Below are positions 10,641 through 20,163 of a stretch of 64,000 nucleotides of DNA, in pieces. The notes beneath the pieces are model-generated. The model did not search any database, had not been told where the DNA came from, and was given only the letters and a program-made list of their open reading frames with translations. The translations under genes were made by a program, and so were the position numbers. The stretch lies in the NCBI RefSeq assembly GCF_003426025.1, contig NZ_QJSH01000008.1, forward strand, positions 62,001 through 126,000. The letters are read 5' to 3'. How positions within the stretch are numbered: the first letter of the stretch is position 1; every line of letters begins with the position of its first letter. This DNA is from Paraliobacillus quinghaiensis (GTDB lineage: Bacteria; Bacillota; Bacilli; Bacillales; Amphibacillaceae).

Positions 10641-11663
10641 TCAAAACCAGGAGTGAAAAGTGCTAGACATTCGATTTGATAAAACATTCAACAATGCAAT
10701 AACTCTTGAATATTCCATTCTAGTCGGTCCCAACAATCCGATTGTTCCTAATTGTTTTCCAGCTAACGAATAAGTTGCAGTAATTAAACTACAATCTTGC
10801 ATTTCATCCATCTTGTTCTCTTGCCCGATGGAGACATTAACACCATTACTATAGGAACGCAAAACATTTGCTATCAGGTCTTCTTGCTCCATTACCGAAT
10901 ATAAAGAATGAATCTTATTAACATCCTTGAATTCCGGTTGAAGCAAGATATTGGTGATTCCACCAACGTAAAGCTTAACTGGCTGCTCATCAAAAAGGGC
11001 CGCTTTCAAGTATTGAAAAGCTGTATCAAAATCAGACATATAGTTATGAAGCAGCGCTGTTAGTTCTTGTTGTAGTTTGTCATGTAAATGAATGATCGGT
11101 ACATTTTTTAAGCGATCATTCAAAATATTTACTAGTTTCTCCAGATCACTCGGTTCAATCTCTGATGGAACCGTAAAAGAACGATGTTCAACATGGCCAG
11201 TATTTGTCACTAAAATAGCTACAGCCATATGTGATGATAAATGAATAATCTGAAGTTGCTTTAGCGTTGTTTCGTAAACCCTTGGCCCCAAAATAATCGA
11301 AGTATAATTCGTTAATTCAGAGAGTACTTTTGCTGACTTTTGCACAACTTGCTCAAATTCTACCATTTCTTCTCCAAATGCATGTGAAATAACACCCATA
11401 TCTTTATTGGATAGATGAAATGGTGACAGAAGATGATCCACGTAAAATCGGTATCCTTTTTCCGATGGCACTCTTCCAGAAGAAGAATGTGTTTTTTCAA
11501 TAAAACCAAGTTCTTCTAGATCCGCCATATCATTTCTGATTGTGGCAGGACTATATGTGACTTCATCCTTTTTGGAAATGGCTCTAGATCCAATCGGTTG
11601 CGCTGTTTGGATGAACTCATCAATAATAACTTGCAAAATGGATATTTGTCTATCAGATAACAT
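10641..11663 (-). CDS. hrcA: Heat-inducible transcription repressor HrcA
   Basis: This 340-residue repressor binds CIRCE and is kept active by the GroE chaperonin. It has the N-terminal winged helix (MLSDRQISILQVIIDEFIQT, then the IGSRAISK and YSPATIRNDMADLEELGF segments that contact DNA) and the C-terminal effector domain ending near GLLGPTRMEYSRVI. The ATG at 11663 has an AGAGGTGATC site. It is the first gene of its operon, and a CIRCE element covers the leader 16 bases upstream, so it controls itself along with grpE, dnaK and dnaJ. Confidence 0.96.
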   Translation of the reverse strand: MLSDRQISILQVIIDEFIQTAQPIGSRAISKKDEVTYSPATIRNDMADLEELGFIEKTHSSSGRVPSEKGYRFYVDHLLSPFHLSNKDMGVISHAFGEEMVEFEQVVQKSAKVLSELTNYTSIILGPRVYETTLKQLQIIHLSSHMAVAILVTNTGHVEHRSFTVPSEIEPSDLEKLVNILNDRLKNVPIIHLHDKLQQELTALLHNYMSDFDTAFQYLKAALFDEQPVKLYVGGITNILLQPEFKDVNKIHSLYSVMEQEDLIANVLRSYSNGVNVSIGQENKMDEMQDCSLITATYSLAGKQLGTIGLLGPTRMEYSRVIALLNVLSNRMSSTFHSWF

Positions 11664-11678
11664 CGATGATCACCTCTG

Positions 11679-11705
11679 TTAGCACTCTTATCTTCCGAGT
11701 GCTAA
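11679..11705 (-). promoter_or_regulatory. CIRCE operator
   Basis: A perfect 9-9-9 inverted repeat, TTAGCACTC, nine bases, GAGTGCTAA, equals the CIRCE consensus. It lies between the sigma-A promoter (11716-11744) and the hrcA ribosome binding site, the classic position for HrcA repression of the dnaK operon. Confidence 0.98.
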
Positions 11706-11715
11706 ATCTATTATT

Positions 11716-11744
11716 AAATTATCAAATGCGCGGATAATTGTCAA
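11716..11744 (-). promoter_or_regulatory. Sigma-A promoter of the hrcA-grpE-dnaK-dnaJ operon
   Basis: On the minus strand TTGACA (11744-11739), a 17-base spacer and TAATTT (11721-11716) lie directly upstream of CIRCE. The predicted transcription start falls just before or within the operator. Confidence 0.85.
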
Positions 11745-11774
11745 TGCGAATGCTTAAAAGTTTCTTTGGAATTT

Positions 11775-12953
11775 TTAAGCATTCATTTCTTGAGATTTTA
11801 TTATGGTTTTAACTTTATCATCTTCTAGCAAAAATGATTGGAATACTTCATTACCGAATAGTTGACCGTCTTGTGTTAACCTTATTTTATTATCAAACTC
11901 TTCTATCCACTTCTTCTGCTTCAAGTGCTCTAACTCGGAATTATAAACATCAAATAGTGATAATTGATATTTTTTTTTGAAGTTATCTAAAGAAACTCCT
12001 TCCCGTTTTCTTAACCCTAAAAACATTTCTTCTTCAATTTTTTCTTTCAATCCAATAGATTCTTTATGAAGTACTGGCAATCCATTTTCATTTGCTTGCT
12101 TTAAGTATGCAGGGAATGGACGTAAATTAATAATACGTTCATTAGGTAAATAACCATGTGCACCAGCACCGAAACCATAATAATAGTCATTGTTCCAATA
12201 CGTCAGATTATGCATGCTTTCAAAACCAGCCTCAGCAAAGTTACTTATTTCATACTGGATTTTACCGTACTTTTCCATTTGATCAATTAATAACTGATAC
12301 ATTTCTGCTTCGGTTTCTTCAAGTTGTTTTTTTAATTTACCTTTTTTATAACGTTGATAAAAAATTGTTTTTGGTTCAATTTGCAAGGAATACGAAGAAT
12401 AATGTGGCAAATCAAAAGCTAATGCTTCTTCTAATGTTTGTTCGAATCCAGCAATTGTTTGATTTGGTAAACTGTACATTAAATCAATACTTATATTAGT
12501 AATACCATGCTTTTTCAATGCGTTAACATTTTGATAAACATCTTTCACACGATGTAATCGACCTAATTGTTCTAAGATCTTATCATCAAAAGTTTGTGCT
12601 CCCATCGATATTCGATTAACACCATAACCTTTTAATAATTTAATTTTTTCTTCGTTCAAGTCACCTGGATTCGCCTCAAATGTGAATTCTTCTACAGTAT
12701 CTACTTCAAAATAGTGATCAATTGACACTAATAATTTTTTTAATTGGCGCACTGTTAACGCTGAAGGTGTGCCTCCACCGACATATATTGTTCTCATTTT
12801 TTGCTTAGGCTCTTCTATATACCTTGCCATCTCTTTATTAAGCGCTTCTAGATAATCATCTGCCATTTTTTCCTCATAGAAAAATTTAGTGAAATCACAA
12901 TAATGGCATATTTTTTCACAAAACGGTATGTGGATATATACTGATGATATCAA
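11775..12953 (-). CDS. hemW: Heme chaperone HemW (radical SAM, HemN-like)
   Basis: This 392-residue protein has the radical-SAM cluster motif CEKICHYC (about residues 12-19), the GGGTPS segment and the HNLTYWNND motif (about 248-256). The HNxxYW motif and single CxxxCxxC cluster are typical of HemW, a heme-binding chaperone. True coproporphyrinogen dehydrogenase HemN differs at the N-terminus, and older annotations often call this protein HemN. The start is TTG at 12953 with GGGGGAG upstream. It lies between lepA and hrcA, as in B. subtilis, about 70 bases after lepA. Confidence 0.9.
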   Translation of the reverse strand: MISSVYIHIPFCEKICHYCDFTKFFYEEKMADDYLEALNKEMARYIEEPKQKMRTIYVGGGTPSALTVRQLKKLLVSIDHYFEVDTVEEFTFEANPGDLNEEKIKLLKGYGVNRISMGAQTFDDKILEQLGRLHRVKDVYQNVNALKKHGITNISIDLMYSLPNQTIAGFEQTLEEALAFDLPHYSSYSLQIEPKTIFYQRYKKGKLKKQLEETEAEMYQLLIDQMEKYGKIQYEISNFAEAGFESMHNLTYWNNDYYYGFGAGAHGYLPNERIINLRPFPAYLKQANENGLPVLHKESIGLKEKIEEEMFLGLRKREGVSLDNFKKKYQLSLFDVYNSELEHLKQKKWIEEFDNKIRLTQDGQLFGNEVFQSFLLEDDKVKTIIKSQEMNA

Positions 12954-12989
12954 TACTTTCTCCCCCTTTTACTACTATAGATAGTAATT

Positions 12990-13023
12990 AGAAACCCCTG
13001 TCAAGTAAATGACAAGGGTTTCT
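12990..13023 (-). terminator. Possible terminator after lepA
   Basis: GAAACCC and GGGTTTC plus GTC/GAC form an imperfect stem directly after the lepA stop, with only a weak T-rich tail on the minus strand. Termination may be partial, with read-through into hemW. Confidence 0.5.
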
Positions 13024-13025
13024 CT

Positions 13026-14843
13026 TTAATCATCATCGTCCATTCTTAATACGGCCATAAACGCTTCTTGAGGAACTTCAACAGAACCAACCATCTTCAT
13101 CCGTTTTTTACCCTCTTTTTGTTTTTCTAATAACTTCCGCTTACGTGAAATATCTCCACCGTAACATTTAGATAAAACATTCTTCCGCATTGCCTTTATT
13201 GTGGAACGTGCAACAATTTTATTTCCGATTGCAGCTTGGATAGGTACCTCAAACTGCTGCCTAGGAATTAAGTTCTTTAATTTCTCTACAATCTGTTTTC
13301 CGCGTTCGAATGAAAAATCTCTGTGCACAATAAATGAAAGTGCATCTATCGTTTCTCCATTTAACCAGATATCCATTTTCACAAGATTAGAAACTTTATA
13401 TCCAATCATCTCATAGTCAAAAGAAGCGTAACCTTTTGTTTGAGATTTCAATGAATCAAAAAAGTCATAGACAATTTCAGACAGTGGAATTTCATAAACT
13501 ACATTGACGCGATTGTCATCTAAATACTGCATATCTAAGAAATCACCACGTTTTTTCTGACAAAGCTCCATTACAGGCCCAACAAAATCATTTGGAACCA
13601 TCACTGTTGCACTTACGTATGGTTCACGTATTTCAGTTACTGATTGTGGATCTGGCATAAATGAAGGGTTATCAATTGAAAGTTCTGAACCATCATGTAA
13701 AAGAACCTGATAAATAACACTCGGAGCAGTCGTAATCAAATCAATATTAAATTCCCGCTCAATTCGTTCTTGTACAATTTCCATATGTAGCAATCCTAAG
13801 AAGCCGCAACGAAAACCAAAACCTAATGCTTGCGACGTTTCTGCTTCATATTGCAATGATGAATCATTCAATTCTAATCGTTCTAATGCTTCTCTTAGGT
13901 CATTATATTTATTTGCATCAACAGGATATAATCCACAAAACACCATTGGATTTAATCGTCGATAACCTGGAAGAGCACTCTCTGCTGGGTTGTTAGCTAA
14001 TGTAATTGTATCCCCAACTTGTGAATCGCCAACATCCTTCATTGATGCCGTTAAATACCCAACATCACCAACGGAAAGTTCTTTCTGTGAAATTGGTTTA
14101 GGTGTAAATACCCCAACATCATTCACTTCGAACTCTTTACCTGTTGCCATCATTTTAATTGTATCGCCTACTTTAACTGAACCTTCTTTAATACAGACAT
14201 AAGCAATTACACCACGATATGAATCGTATAATGAGTCAAATATAAGTGCTTTTAAAGGCTCATCCGCATTCCCTTGTGGTGCAGGGATTTTTTCAACAAT
14301 TTTATCTAGAATTTCATCAATACCAATCCCTGATTTAGCACTAGCTAGAATTGCTTCATCGCCATCAATACCAATTACATCTGTTATTTCTTGTTTAACA
14401 CGTTCAGGATCGGCACTTGGTAAATCAATCTTATTAATAACAGGGATGATTTCTAAGTCGTTATCTAACGCTAAATAAACATTTGCTAACGTTTGCGCTT
14501 CAATTCCCTGAGCAGCATCAACAACTAAAATAGCACCTTCACATGCCGCTAAACTACGTGACACTTCATAGGTGAAATCAACATGACCTGGTGTATCTAT
14601 TAAATGAAACAAGTACTCTTCACCATTATCCTGTTGATATTTTAATTGTACTGCATTTAATTTTATTGTAATTCCTCGTTCACGTTCTAGATCCATTGCA
14701 TCTAGAAATTGCTCTTTCATTTCGCGTTGTGTTAATGCTTTTGTTTTTTCTAATATACGATCAGCTAATGTTGATTTGCCGTGATCGATATGGGCTATAA
14801 TCGAAAAGTTACGTACACGTTTTTGCTCTCTTGCTTTTGACAA
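13026..14843 (-). CDS. lepA: Translation elongation factor 4 (LepA)
   Basis: This 605-residue translational GTPase has the G1 motif [10 protein letters not shown] (near residue 17), DTPGHVDF (G3) and NKIDLPSA (G4). EF-G-like domains II, III and V follow, then the LepA-specific C-terminal domain ([20 protein letters not shown]). LepA affects ribosome biogenesis and movement under stress; its precise cellular role is debated. The start codon is TTG at 14843, with AGGAGTG eight bases upstream. It heads the lepA-hemW pair. Confidence 0.97.
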   Translation of the reverse strand: MSKAREQKRVRNFSIIAHIDHGKSTLADRILEKTKALTQREMKEQFLDAMDLERERGITIKLNAVQLKYQQDNGEEYLFHLIDTPGHVDFTYEVSRSLAACEGAILVVDAAQGIEAQTLANVYLALDNDLEIIPVINKIDLPSADPERVKQEITDVIGIDGDEAILASAKSGIGIDEILDKIVEKIPAPQGNADEPLKALIFDSLYDSYRGVIAYVCIKEGSVKVGDTIKMMATGKEFEVNDVGVFTPKPISQKELSVGDVGYLTASMKDVGDSQVGDTITLANNPAESALPGYRRLNPMVFCGLYPVDANKYNDLREALERLELNDSSLQYEAETSQALGFGFRCGFLGLLHMEIVQERIEREFNIDLITTAPSVIYQVLLHDGSELSIDNPSFMPDPQSVTEIREPYVSATVMVPNDFVGPVMELCQKKRGDFLDMQYLDDNRVNVVYEIPLSEIVYDFFDSLKSQTKGYASFDYEMIGYKVSNLVKMDIWLNGETIDALSFIVHRDFSFERGKQIVEKLKNLIPRQQFEVPIQAAIGNKIVARSTIKAMRKNVLSKCYGGDISRKRKLLEKQKEGKKRMKMVGSVEVPQEAFMAVLRMDDDD

Positions 14844-14951
14844 TGTCCATTCACTCCTATTTTTCGGGCAACAATACTAGGATTGATTATAGCAGTGATA
14901 GATAAATGATTCAATCGTTTTTAGTTATACTTATAATAAAAACAGCTAAAT

Positions 14952-15263
14952 CTAAATAAAAATCTGTGAAAGGCCGTATGCCACATCAATCACTTGATCA
15001 TAAAACCATACTCCTGCATGTTCAATCGTTTTTGCAACTTGTTGTGTAATATGCGTAGGATGATCGCCTTGTATTTCTATTGTGTTTGAAATAGGTTCCT
15101 CTACTATTTCAAGTGGTGAATCCATTTCAATCGCAACACCTGCAACTTCCTCCTCATTTATATTAGATTCAACCGACGTTACACTTCCTTGTTGCTGTGT
15201 ACCTAATACCATTCCGGTCAAAAAAAACACAGCCAATAGCAATAACATAACAAGTTTACGCAT
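14952..15263 (-). CDS. yqxA: DUF3679 family protein YqxA
   Basis: This small 103-residue protein has one N-terminal hydrophobic helix (LVMLLLLAVFFLTGMVLG), then a polar, probably extracytoplasmic part rich in Glu and Ile. It matches the position and shape of B. subtilis YqxA, which follows spoIIP. Its function is unknown to me. Its place downstream of spoIIP (43 bases) suggests coexpression during sporulation. The ATG is preceded by AAAAGGGGAACG. Confidence 0.8.
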   Translation of the reverse strand: MRKLVMLLLLAVFFLTGMVLGTQQQGSVTSVESNINEEEVAGVAIEMDSPLEIVEEPISNTIEIQGDHPTHITQQVAKTIEHAGVWFYDQVIDVAYGLSQIFI

Positions 15264-15305
15264 TTACTCGTTCCCCTTTTGTTTCATAAATTTTATTCGC
15301 TATTT

Positions 15306-16463
15306 TCATTCCCCTTGAACAGCTTGAGCGTTCCAATAATAAGAACTAAAAACTTCTGCGAAAGCATCTGCGGATCGATATAATTCATCCATCTCATTAT
15401 CTACTCCACCAAATTCAATTAAAATTGCGTTATCTGCTAAATTTTGATTATATACCCCATTGTGTCCTGAACCGCCTTGCTGCGTGACTCCTTTACTTAT
15501 ACCTGGATATTTTTCTTCTAACAATTTATGCAACTTAGTTGCTAGAGCAATATTCTTCTCATTGTTACTGTAATCTGATCCTATTACAAAAAAGAGACTA
15601 GCATATTCCTGGCCATCTATCGTTACCGTTGTATCTTCACGTCGTCTGGAATCTCGATGTAAATCAAATATATACTGAATCTCTTTGTTTCCTGCTAAGG
15701 CTTCTTCTACAATTGGTTTTGATGCTTGATAAGACTTCCAGTATTCCCAATTATTTTGATTTAAAATTGACATAATATCAGTTTGATCAACCTGCGCTCC
15801 AATTCCTTCTATTTCCAAGGCTTGTCCTAATCGATCACTTACTTTAGTAATATTCACCTCAGAGTGAAACGCGTCATTTGGATTATTGACTCCCTCTAAA
15901 TGCGGTAAAAATGATTCTCGATTATGAGTAGTATAAATGAAAACTACTTCTCTTCCCTCAGTAGTTTGTTCTGCTTGTTTTTCATTCTTCTTTTCTTCAG
16001 GCTCATCTATTGATGCATCTCTTTCCTCTAACACTACGTCTAGCGGGGGTGAAGATTCAATTGGTAAATTCGTATAGTCCGTTCCTTCACCTGCGACAAT
16101 GATTCGTTGGTTATAGCCGTAAAAACCTGGCAATTCTCTCCCCAATAAACTTCTTACATCATTCGGTTTAATGTTTGTTGTTACTTCGAACAAAACCTCT
16201 GACCACCGAAGTCTTTCTATATCATCAGGAAATGATTCTGCATATTGCCTATTTTCCATACTCAAAAGATAAAGAAAAGAGGAACTATCAATTTGACTTG
16301 TCCACGTTGTTAGAATGGATGAAGATAAACGATAAGCGGGTTTTGCAGTTGTAACCAAACCGATCACAATAAATAAAAGCACGATTAATCCTATCCAAAT
16401 TGTGCCACCACGCAAGTAGTTAACAAAGTTTTTTATTACTTTTCTGATTTTAAATTTTGTCAT
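15306..16463 (-). CDS. spoIIP: Stage II sporulation protein P (SpoIIP)
   Basis: This 385-residue autolysin acts with SpoIID and SpoIIM in degrading septal peptidoglycan during forespore engulfment. A cytoplasmic tail and one membrane helix (IWIGLIVLLFIVIGLV, residues ~21-36) precede the extracellular amidase/endopeptidase domain. That domain has the metal-ligand region YTTHNRESF (near 186), FDLHRDSRR (near 277) and the late NAILIEFGGVDN segment with a conserved Glu. It lies between gpr and yqxA, as in B. subtilis. Confidence 0.95.
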   Translation of the reverse strand: MTKFKIRKVIKNFVNYLRGGTIWIGLIVLLFIVIGLVTTAKPAYRLSSSILTTWTSQIDSSSFLYLLSMENRQYAESFPDDIERLRWSEVLFEVTTNIKPNDVRSLLGRELPGFYGYNQRIIVAGEGTDYTNLPIESSPPLDVVLEERDASIDEPEEKKNEKQAEQTTEGREVVFIYTTHNRESFLPHLEGVNNPNDAFHSEVNITKVSDRLGQALEIEGIGAQVDQTDIMSILNQNNWEYWKSYQASKPIVEEALAGNKEIQYIFDLHRDSRRREDTTVTIDGQEYASLFFVIGSDYSNNEKNIALATKLHKLLEEKYPGISKGVTQQGGSGHNGVYNQNLADNAILIEFGGVDNEMDELYRSADAFAEVFSSYYWNAQAVQGE

Positions 16464-16562
16464 ATAGTTCCCTCTCCTAAACCTCTATCAGATCTATTAA
16501 ATACTATGATAGAACTTAAGAGAGTAGAACTTATTCATGAAAAGATTATTAAAACATAATAT

Positions 16563-17663
16563 TTAGCGCGTAAAATCACCTGAGTTTTCAACTGTTACGG
16601 CTTGATGCAATGCCGCATTAATACCAGAAGCTACTAAATGCGCCATGTCTTTCATATAACCATCAACTTCCTTTGGGGTTACCATCAAATTATGACCAAG
16701 TGGCGTTAATACTTCTTTAATTAATGCACGTTTTTCTTCCTCACTTAGTCCTCCTACCATACCGAACATAGCTTTTCTCTTTTCCGGTTTTGGTAGATCT
16801 TCCTTGGACAACGTTCTTTTACCAAAATTTAAACTTGCAGGTGTAAGACTTTTAGACGGTTTATCTTTTTCTTTCCATTCACGTCCAAAGTGCTTTAACA
16901 TATAATCGATTGTATCACTTGTAATTGTTACTGCATCAACCACTGTAGGTACACCAACTGCTATAACAGGAATCCCCAATGTATCTTCACTTAATTCTTT
17001 TCGTTTATTTCCAACACCAGATCCTGGGTGTATACCAGAATCAGAAATTTGAATTGTGGAATTCACGCGTTCAATCGAACGTGATGCTAAAGCATCAATC
17101 GCAATTACAAAATCAGGTTTTATTTTATCAATAGTCCCTACGATAATATCACTTGTTTCAATACCCGTTACTCCCATTACCCCAGGTGTTAAAGAAGAGA
17201 CTGAACGGTACCCCTCTGCTACAGTTTCAGGGTGCAATTGAAATAAGTGACTTGTAATGAGCGCTTTCTCAACTGCCATCGGACCCAATGCATCAGGTGT
17301 TACATTCCAATTCCCTAATCCAACAATAAGACAAGTTGCATCATCTTTTATATTTATCTTTTTAAATAACTTCAGGAGTTCCTTAGCTAAGACACTTGCA
17401 CTTTGTTCTTGTAACTTACTGTCTTGTTTTTTTACACCTTCCGTGTAAAGAGTAATATAATTTCCAGGTTTTTTTTGTATTTTTTTTGCACCTATCTCAT
17501 CAATTTGAACATAAGTAACACGTATATCCTGTTCTTGATGCTCATGAATTGTCACACCTTCAATTTTGTTCTCTTCTTTTTTGCTTTTTTCGACAAACAT
17601 ATCTTTTGCTTCTACAGCTAAATCGGTTCTAATTGAAGGTTGCCACGCGTTTGATTGCGACAT
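16563..17663 (-). CDS. gpr: Germination protease GPR
   Basis: This 366-residue aspartic-type endopeptidase (peptidase family A25) degrades the small acid-soluble spore proteins at germination. The N-terminal segment ([15 protein letters not shown]) is the conserved propeptide cleavage region. The core includes [16 protein letters not shown] and [13 protein letters not shown] choose the ATG at 17663 because AAAGGATGGTG precedes it; an upstream ATG at 17675 would add four residues. It precedes spoIIP and is transcribed away from rpsT. Forespore-specific control is expected from the family, but I did not identify the promoter. Confidence 0.95.
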   Translation of the reverse strand: MSQSNAWQPSIRTDLAVEAKDMFVEKSKKEENKIEGVTIHEHQEQDIRVTYVQIDEIGAKKIQKKPGNYITLYTEGVKKQDSKLQEQSASVLAKELLKLFKKINIKDDATCLIVGLGNWNVTPDALGPMAVEKALITSHLFQLHPETVAEGYRSVSSLTPGVMGVTGIETSDIIVGTIDKIKPDFVIAIDALASRSIERVNSTIQISDSGIHPGSGVGNKRKELSEDTLGIPVIAVGVPTVVDAVTITSDTIDYMLKHFGREWKEKDKPSKSLTPASLNFGKRTLSKEDLPKPEKRKAMFGMVGGLSEEEKRALIKEVLTPLGHNLMVTPKEVDGYMKDMAHLVASGINAALHQAVTVENSGDFTR

Positions 17664-17743
17664 ATTTCTCACCATCCTTTTCTATATAGACTTACCAGAC
17701 AATAAAAAAAAATACAGAATCTCATCATACAGATAGATTTATA

Positions 17744-17772
17744 TTGAAAACTTCGCTCTGCTTTGGTACAAT
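17744..17772 (+). promoter_or_regulatory. Sigma-A promoter of rpsT
   Basis: TTGAAA (17744-17749), a 17-base spacer and TACAAT (17767-17772) lie about 52 bases upstream of the rpsT start codon on the plus strand. Confidence 0.8.
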
Positions 17773-17824
17773 GTCTTTTGTTCCATAGTAATTTATTATG
17801 GATGTTAAAAGTGGAGGTGAAATC

Positions 17825-18091
17825 ATGGCTAATATAAAATCAGCAATCAAACGTGTACGATTGAATAATGAAAAACGCGCACATAACGCACCAATTAAAA
17901 CTGAAATGCGTTCACACATTAAGAAGGTTGAAAACTTCGTTGCAGAGAAAAATGTGGAAAGTGCAAAATCAGCTTTGCAAAGTGCGGTTAAACAAATTGA
18001 CAAAGCGGTACAAAAAGGCATTGTCCATAAAAATAATGGTAACCGTCAAAAATCACGTCTTACTAAAAAAGTAAACGAGCTTAGCGCTTAA
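17825..18091 (+). CDS. rpsT: 30S ribosomal protein S20 (bS20)
   Basis: This 88-residue basic, helical protein begins [20 protein letters not shown] and ends in a Ser/Arg/Lys-rich tail with [12 protein letters not shown], typical of bS20, which binds 16S rRNA early in assembly. The start at 17825 follows GTGGAGGTG closely; nine codons of open frame upstream do not belong. It is a single-gene unit with its own promoter and terminator, divergent from gpr. Confidence 0.97.
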   Translation: MANIKSAIKRVRLNNEKRAHNAPIKTEMRSHIKKVENFVAEKNVESAKSALQSAVKQIDKAVQKGIVHKNNGNRQKSRLTKKVNELSA

Positions 18092-18113
18092 TTAGCTTTT
18101 TTTATGACCAACC

Positions 18114-18143
18114 AAAAAGCGATCCTAATTAGGATCGCTTTTT
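18114..18143 (+). terminator. Terminator of rpsT
   Basis: This is a perfect 30-base palindrome, AAAAAGCGATCCTAA followed by its complement, ending in a T-run. It starts 22 bases after the rpsT stop. Confidence 0.9.
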
Positions 18144-18288
18144 AATTTACATATTTTTTTGAATGGCCCTGTTCACAAATATTGTCCCTTTTAGATATAT
18201 ACCGCTTGCTTATGACACAATTTAAATAAAATGCGTATTAAGAACTAATACGTTTAGTCAGAAATTAGTGACGAAAGTTACCGCTCCT

Positions 18289-18443
18289 CAAATAAAATTG
18301 GTTCCCTTTCCGCAGGCACGGCTTCAGCTAACTCGGATAAGCAAATCTTTTCGGTGGGCCGAGTAATCGCAGGCCCAAAGGGCGCTTTCCGAGTGGATCT
18401 TCAGCTCGCGCTGTTCCTGCAGGAGTGTCACCAATTTTATTTG
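18289..18443. repeat. Long palindromic intergenic repeat, copy A (with nested unit)
   Basis: The copy is closed by CAAATAAAATTGGT at 18289 and its complement ACCAATTTTATTTG at 18430. Inside are the family boxes GGCACGGCTTCAGCTAACTC and GATCTTCAGCTCGCGCTGTT. Compared with copy E at 52416 it carries about 35 extra bases (near 18345-18380) holding a small palindrome with the core CGAGTAATCGCAG. The 18092-18796 interval between rpsT and holA holds no gene that I can see. Confidence 0.85.
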
Positions 18444-18557
18444 ATACGCTAGATAGTTTAAAAATTTGATAATGCATTACAGAGCATTTTAGTAGCAGAA
18501 ATCCTATTAATTGTTAGTAATTTAATCATGATCAGATCTTCTATCTAGCGAAGTCAG

Positions 18558-18699
18558 CAAATGGATGAGACTCCTGTGGGAACAGCAAATGTCTTCGATG
18601 GGGCGAGTAATCGCAGTCCCACAAGTCGAAGATCCACTCGGAGGTGTTTTTTGCCTCCGAGTTAGCTGAGACTGAGCCCACGGAAAGGGAATCCATTTG
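18558..18699. repeat. Long palindromic intergenic repeat, copy B
   Basis: CAAATGGAT at 18558 and ATCCATTTG at 18691 close the element, which lies in inverted orientation to copy A. It contains a CCTCCGAG/CTCGGAGG stem and the CGAGTAATCGCAG unit at 18604-18616. An inverted second copy of that unit abuts the outer end at 18704-18716. Copies A and B form a pair related to E and F at 52.4-52.8 kb. Confidence 0.85.
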
Positions 18700-18796
18700 G
18701 GGACTGCAATTACTCGCCCCACCAAAACCACTGCTGACGTAGCGGGTGATAAATTACGTTACTCGTTATTGCGCATTTTCTATCAAGTCCAACCTT

Positions 18797-19828
18797 TTAG
18801 AAAGAAGTGTTTTGAATTAACTGATATAGTAGTAATTCGAACGCTAGGGCTTTTTCGACTTTACCCTGCTTTATTTGTGCGTCAGTATTCGCACAAGCAT
18901 TAATGATCGTTTCTAGTCTCTGTCTCGAAAACTTGGATTCCCTGACCATTGCCATCTTTATCACATATGGATGAACTTTTAAATGCTGTGCCATTTGTTT
19001 TTGACTGTACCCTTTTTGTTTTAATATTTTAACATGAAGGATGGTTCGAAATTGTGAAGCTAATAAAGCAACAAGTGCTATCTCATCATCATTCATTCTT
19101 ACAAGGTCTTTATAAATTTGAATTGCCTTATTCAAATCTTTTGCTATAACAGCATCAACTAACTTTAGCCCAGATGTATTTGCCTGATGCGCTACTAGCT
19201 CCTCAGCTATACTGGCTGTAATTGTGCCATTTTCACCCACGTATGTGGCTAGTTTTTCTAATTCCTTTTCAAGCATTAATAAGTTTGTACCTGTTTCTTG
19301 AACAAGCAACTCGTATACTGGCTTCTCCAAGTTGACATGCAATGTCTTAGCCAAGTGATCAATCCATTGATCAATATTCCATGCTTTTACCTCTTCACAT
19401 TGAATTATAGTAGCCTCTTTTTTTAACAATTTAACTAATTTTTTACGCTCATCCAATTTTTCATAAGGTGCAATCATTACAAGCATAGAATAGTCAACTG
19501 GATTATTTATGTATGCTTGTAGACTTTCCAAATCATGACTAATGTTCGTTTTATCCTGCTTACCAGTTAAAAATATCGGATTATACGCAAAGATAATTTT
19601 CTTCCCTCCAAAAAAAGGGTAGGTTTCTACGTCCATTATTACTTCTTGTATAGGCGTTTCCTCTAAATCATACCGAATAATATTTGCTTCTTGATCTTCT
19701 GTAGCTAAACCATTTGCTATTAACTCCTGCATGACGGATTCAATTAAAAAAGATTCTTGTCCTTGTAATACATATATGGCTTCTATCTGCTTCTTTTTGA
19801 TTTTCTCAACTGCTTTAAAATAATCCAT
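18797..19828 (-). CDS. holA: DNA polymerase III delta subunit (HolA, YqeN)
   Basis: This 343-residue clamp-loader subunit opens the sliding clamp. It has the family start (DYFKAVEKIKKKQIEAIYVLQGQESFLIE) with a degenerate AAA+ fold, then the helical collar domain. The motif LEKELEKLATYVG and the segment DAVIAKDLNKAIQIYKDLVR are typical of DNA polymerase III delta in Firmicutes. I prefer the ATG at 19828 because GGAGTG lies six bases upstream; a GTG nine bases earlier overlaps that site. In B. subtilis it lies between comEC and rpsT, as here. Confidence 0.93.
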   Translation of the reverse strand: MDYFKAVEKIKKKQIEAIYVLQGQESFLIESVMQELIANGLATEDQEANIIRYDLEETPIQEVIMDVETYPFFGGKKIIFAYNPIFLTGKQDKTNISHDLESLQAYINNPVDYSMLVMIAPYEKLDERKKLVKLLKKEATIIQCEEVKAWNIDQWIDHLAKTLHVNLEKPVYELLVQETGTNLLMLEKELEKLATYVGENGTITASIAEELVAHQANTSGLKLVDAVIAKDLNKAIQIYKDLVRMNDDEIALVALLASQFRTILHVKILKQKGYSQKQMAQHLKVHPYVIKMAMVRESKFSRQRLETIINACANTDAQIKQGKVEKALAFELLLYQLIQNTSF

Positions 19829-19938
19829 TATATTCACTCCGATAAATCTACATTAATATGTCTATCGTATAGCGAATGAGATAAGAAAACAAGCAAAAAT
19901 AAAACAAAAGGAGGAAGCAATCAATATTACTCCCTCCG

Positions 19939-20009
19939 CAATCTATATGAACGTTTTAAAAACAGTCCTAGGCAGCTGCCTTTAAAACGATGTTTTCATT
20001 TATAGATTG
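19939..20009. repeat. Long nested hairpin downstream of comEC
   Basis: CAATCTATA (19939) pairs with TATAGATTG (20001), and CGTTTTAAA (19952) with TTTAAAACG (19981), around a self-complementary GGCAGCTGCC. No T-run follows on either strand, so it is not an obvious terminator. The 19829-20163 gap holds no gene I can support; the small yqzM gene of B. subtilis is not visible. Confidence 0.7.
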
Positions 20010-20163
20010 ACCATATAATCAAAAACTAGGCATGTAAACTGTTGCTAACACAGGAAATCATCACACGTGATATTTAGGATATAAATTCCATCACCACGAA
20101 TAGCGCCTTTTTCTACCTGTTACATTTCTAATTAACAATTTCCTTTTTGTTATTCACCATATA

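Noticed and set aside
17725-18021. Minus-strand frame over rpsT
   Set aside because: It is antisense to a confident ribosomal protein gene and matches no family.
18289-18720. Possible CRISPR array in the repeat regions
   Set aside because: The repeats are long palindromes in inverted pairs, not short direct repeats with regular spacers, and no cas genes are near.
18522-18903. Short frames within the palindromic repeats and the holA end
   Set aside because: Their coding appearance comes from the GC-rich repeat; they start or end inside palindromes and have no ribosome binding site.
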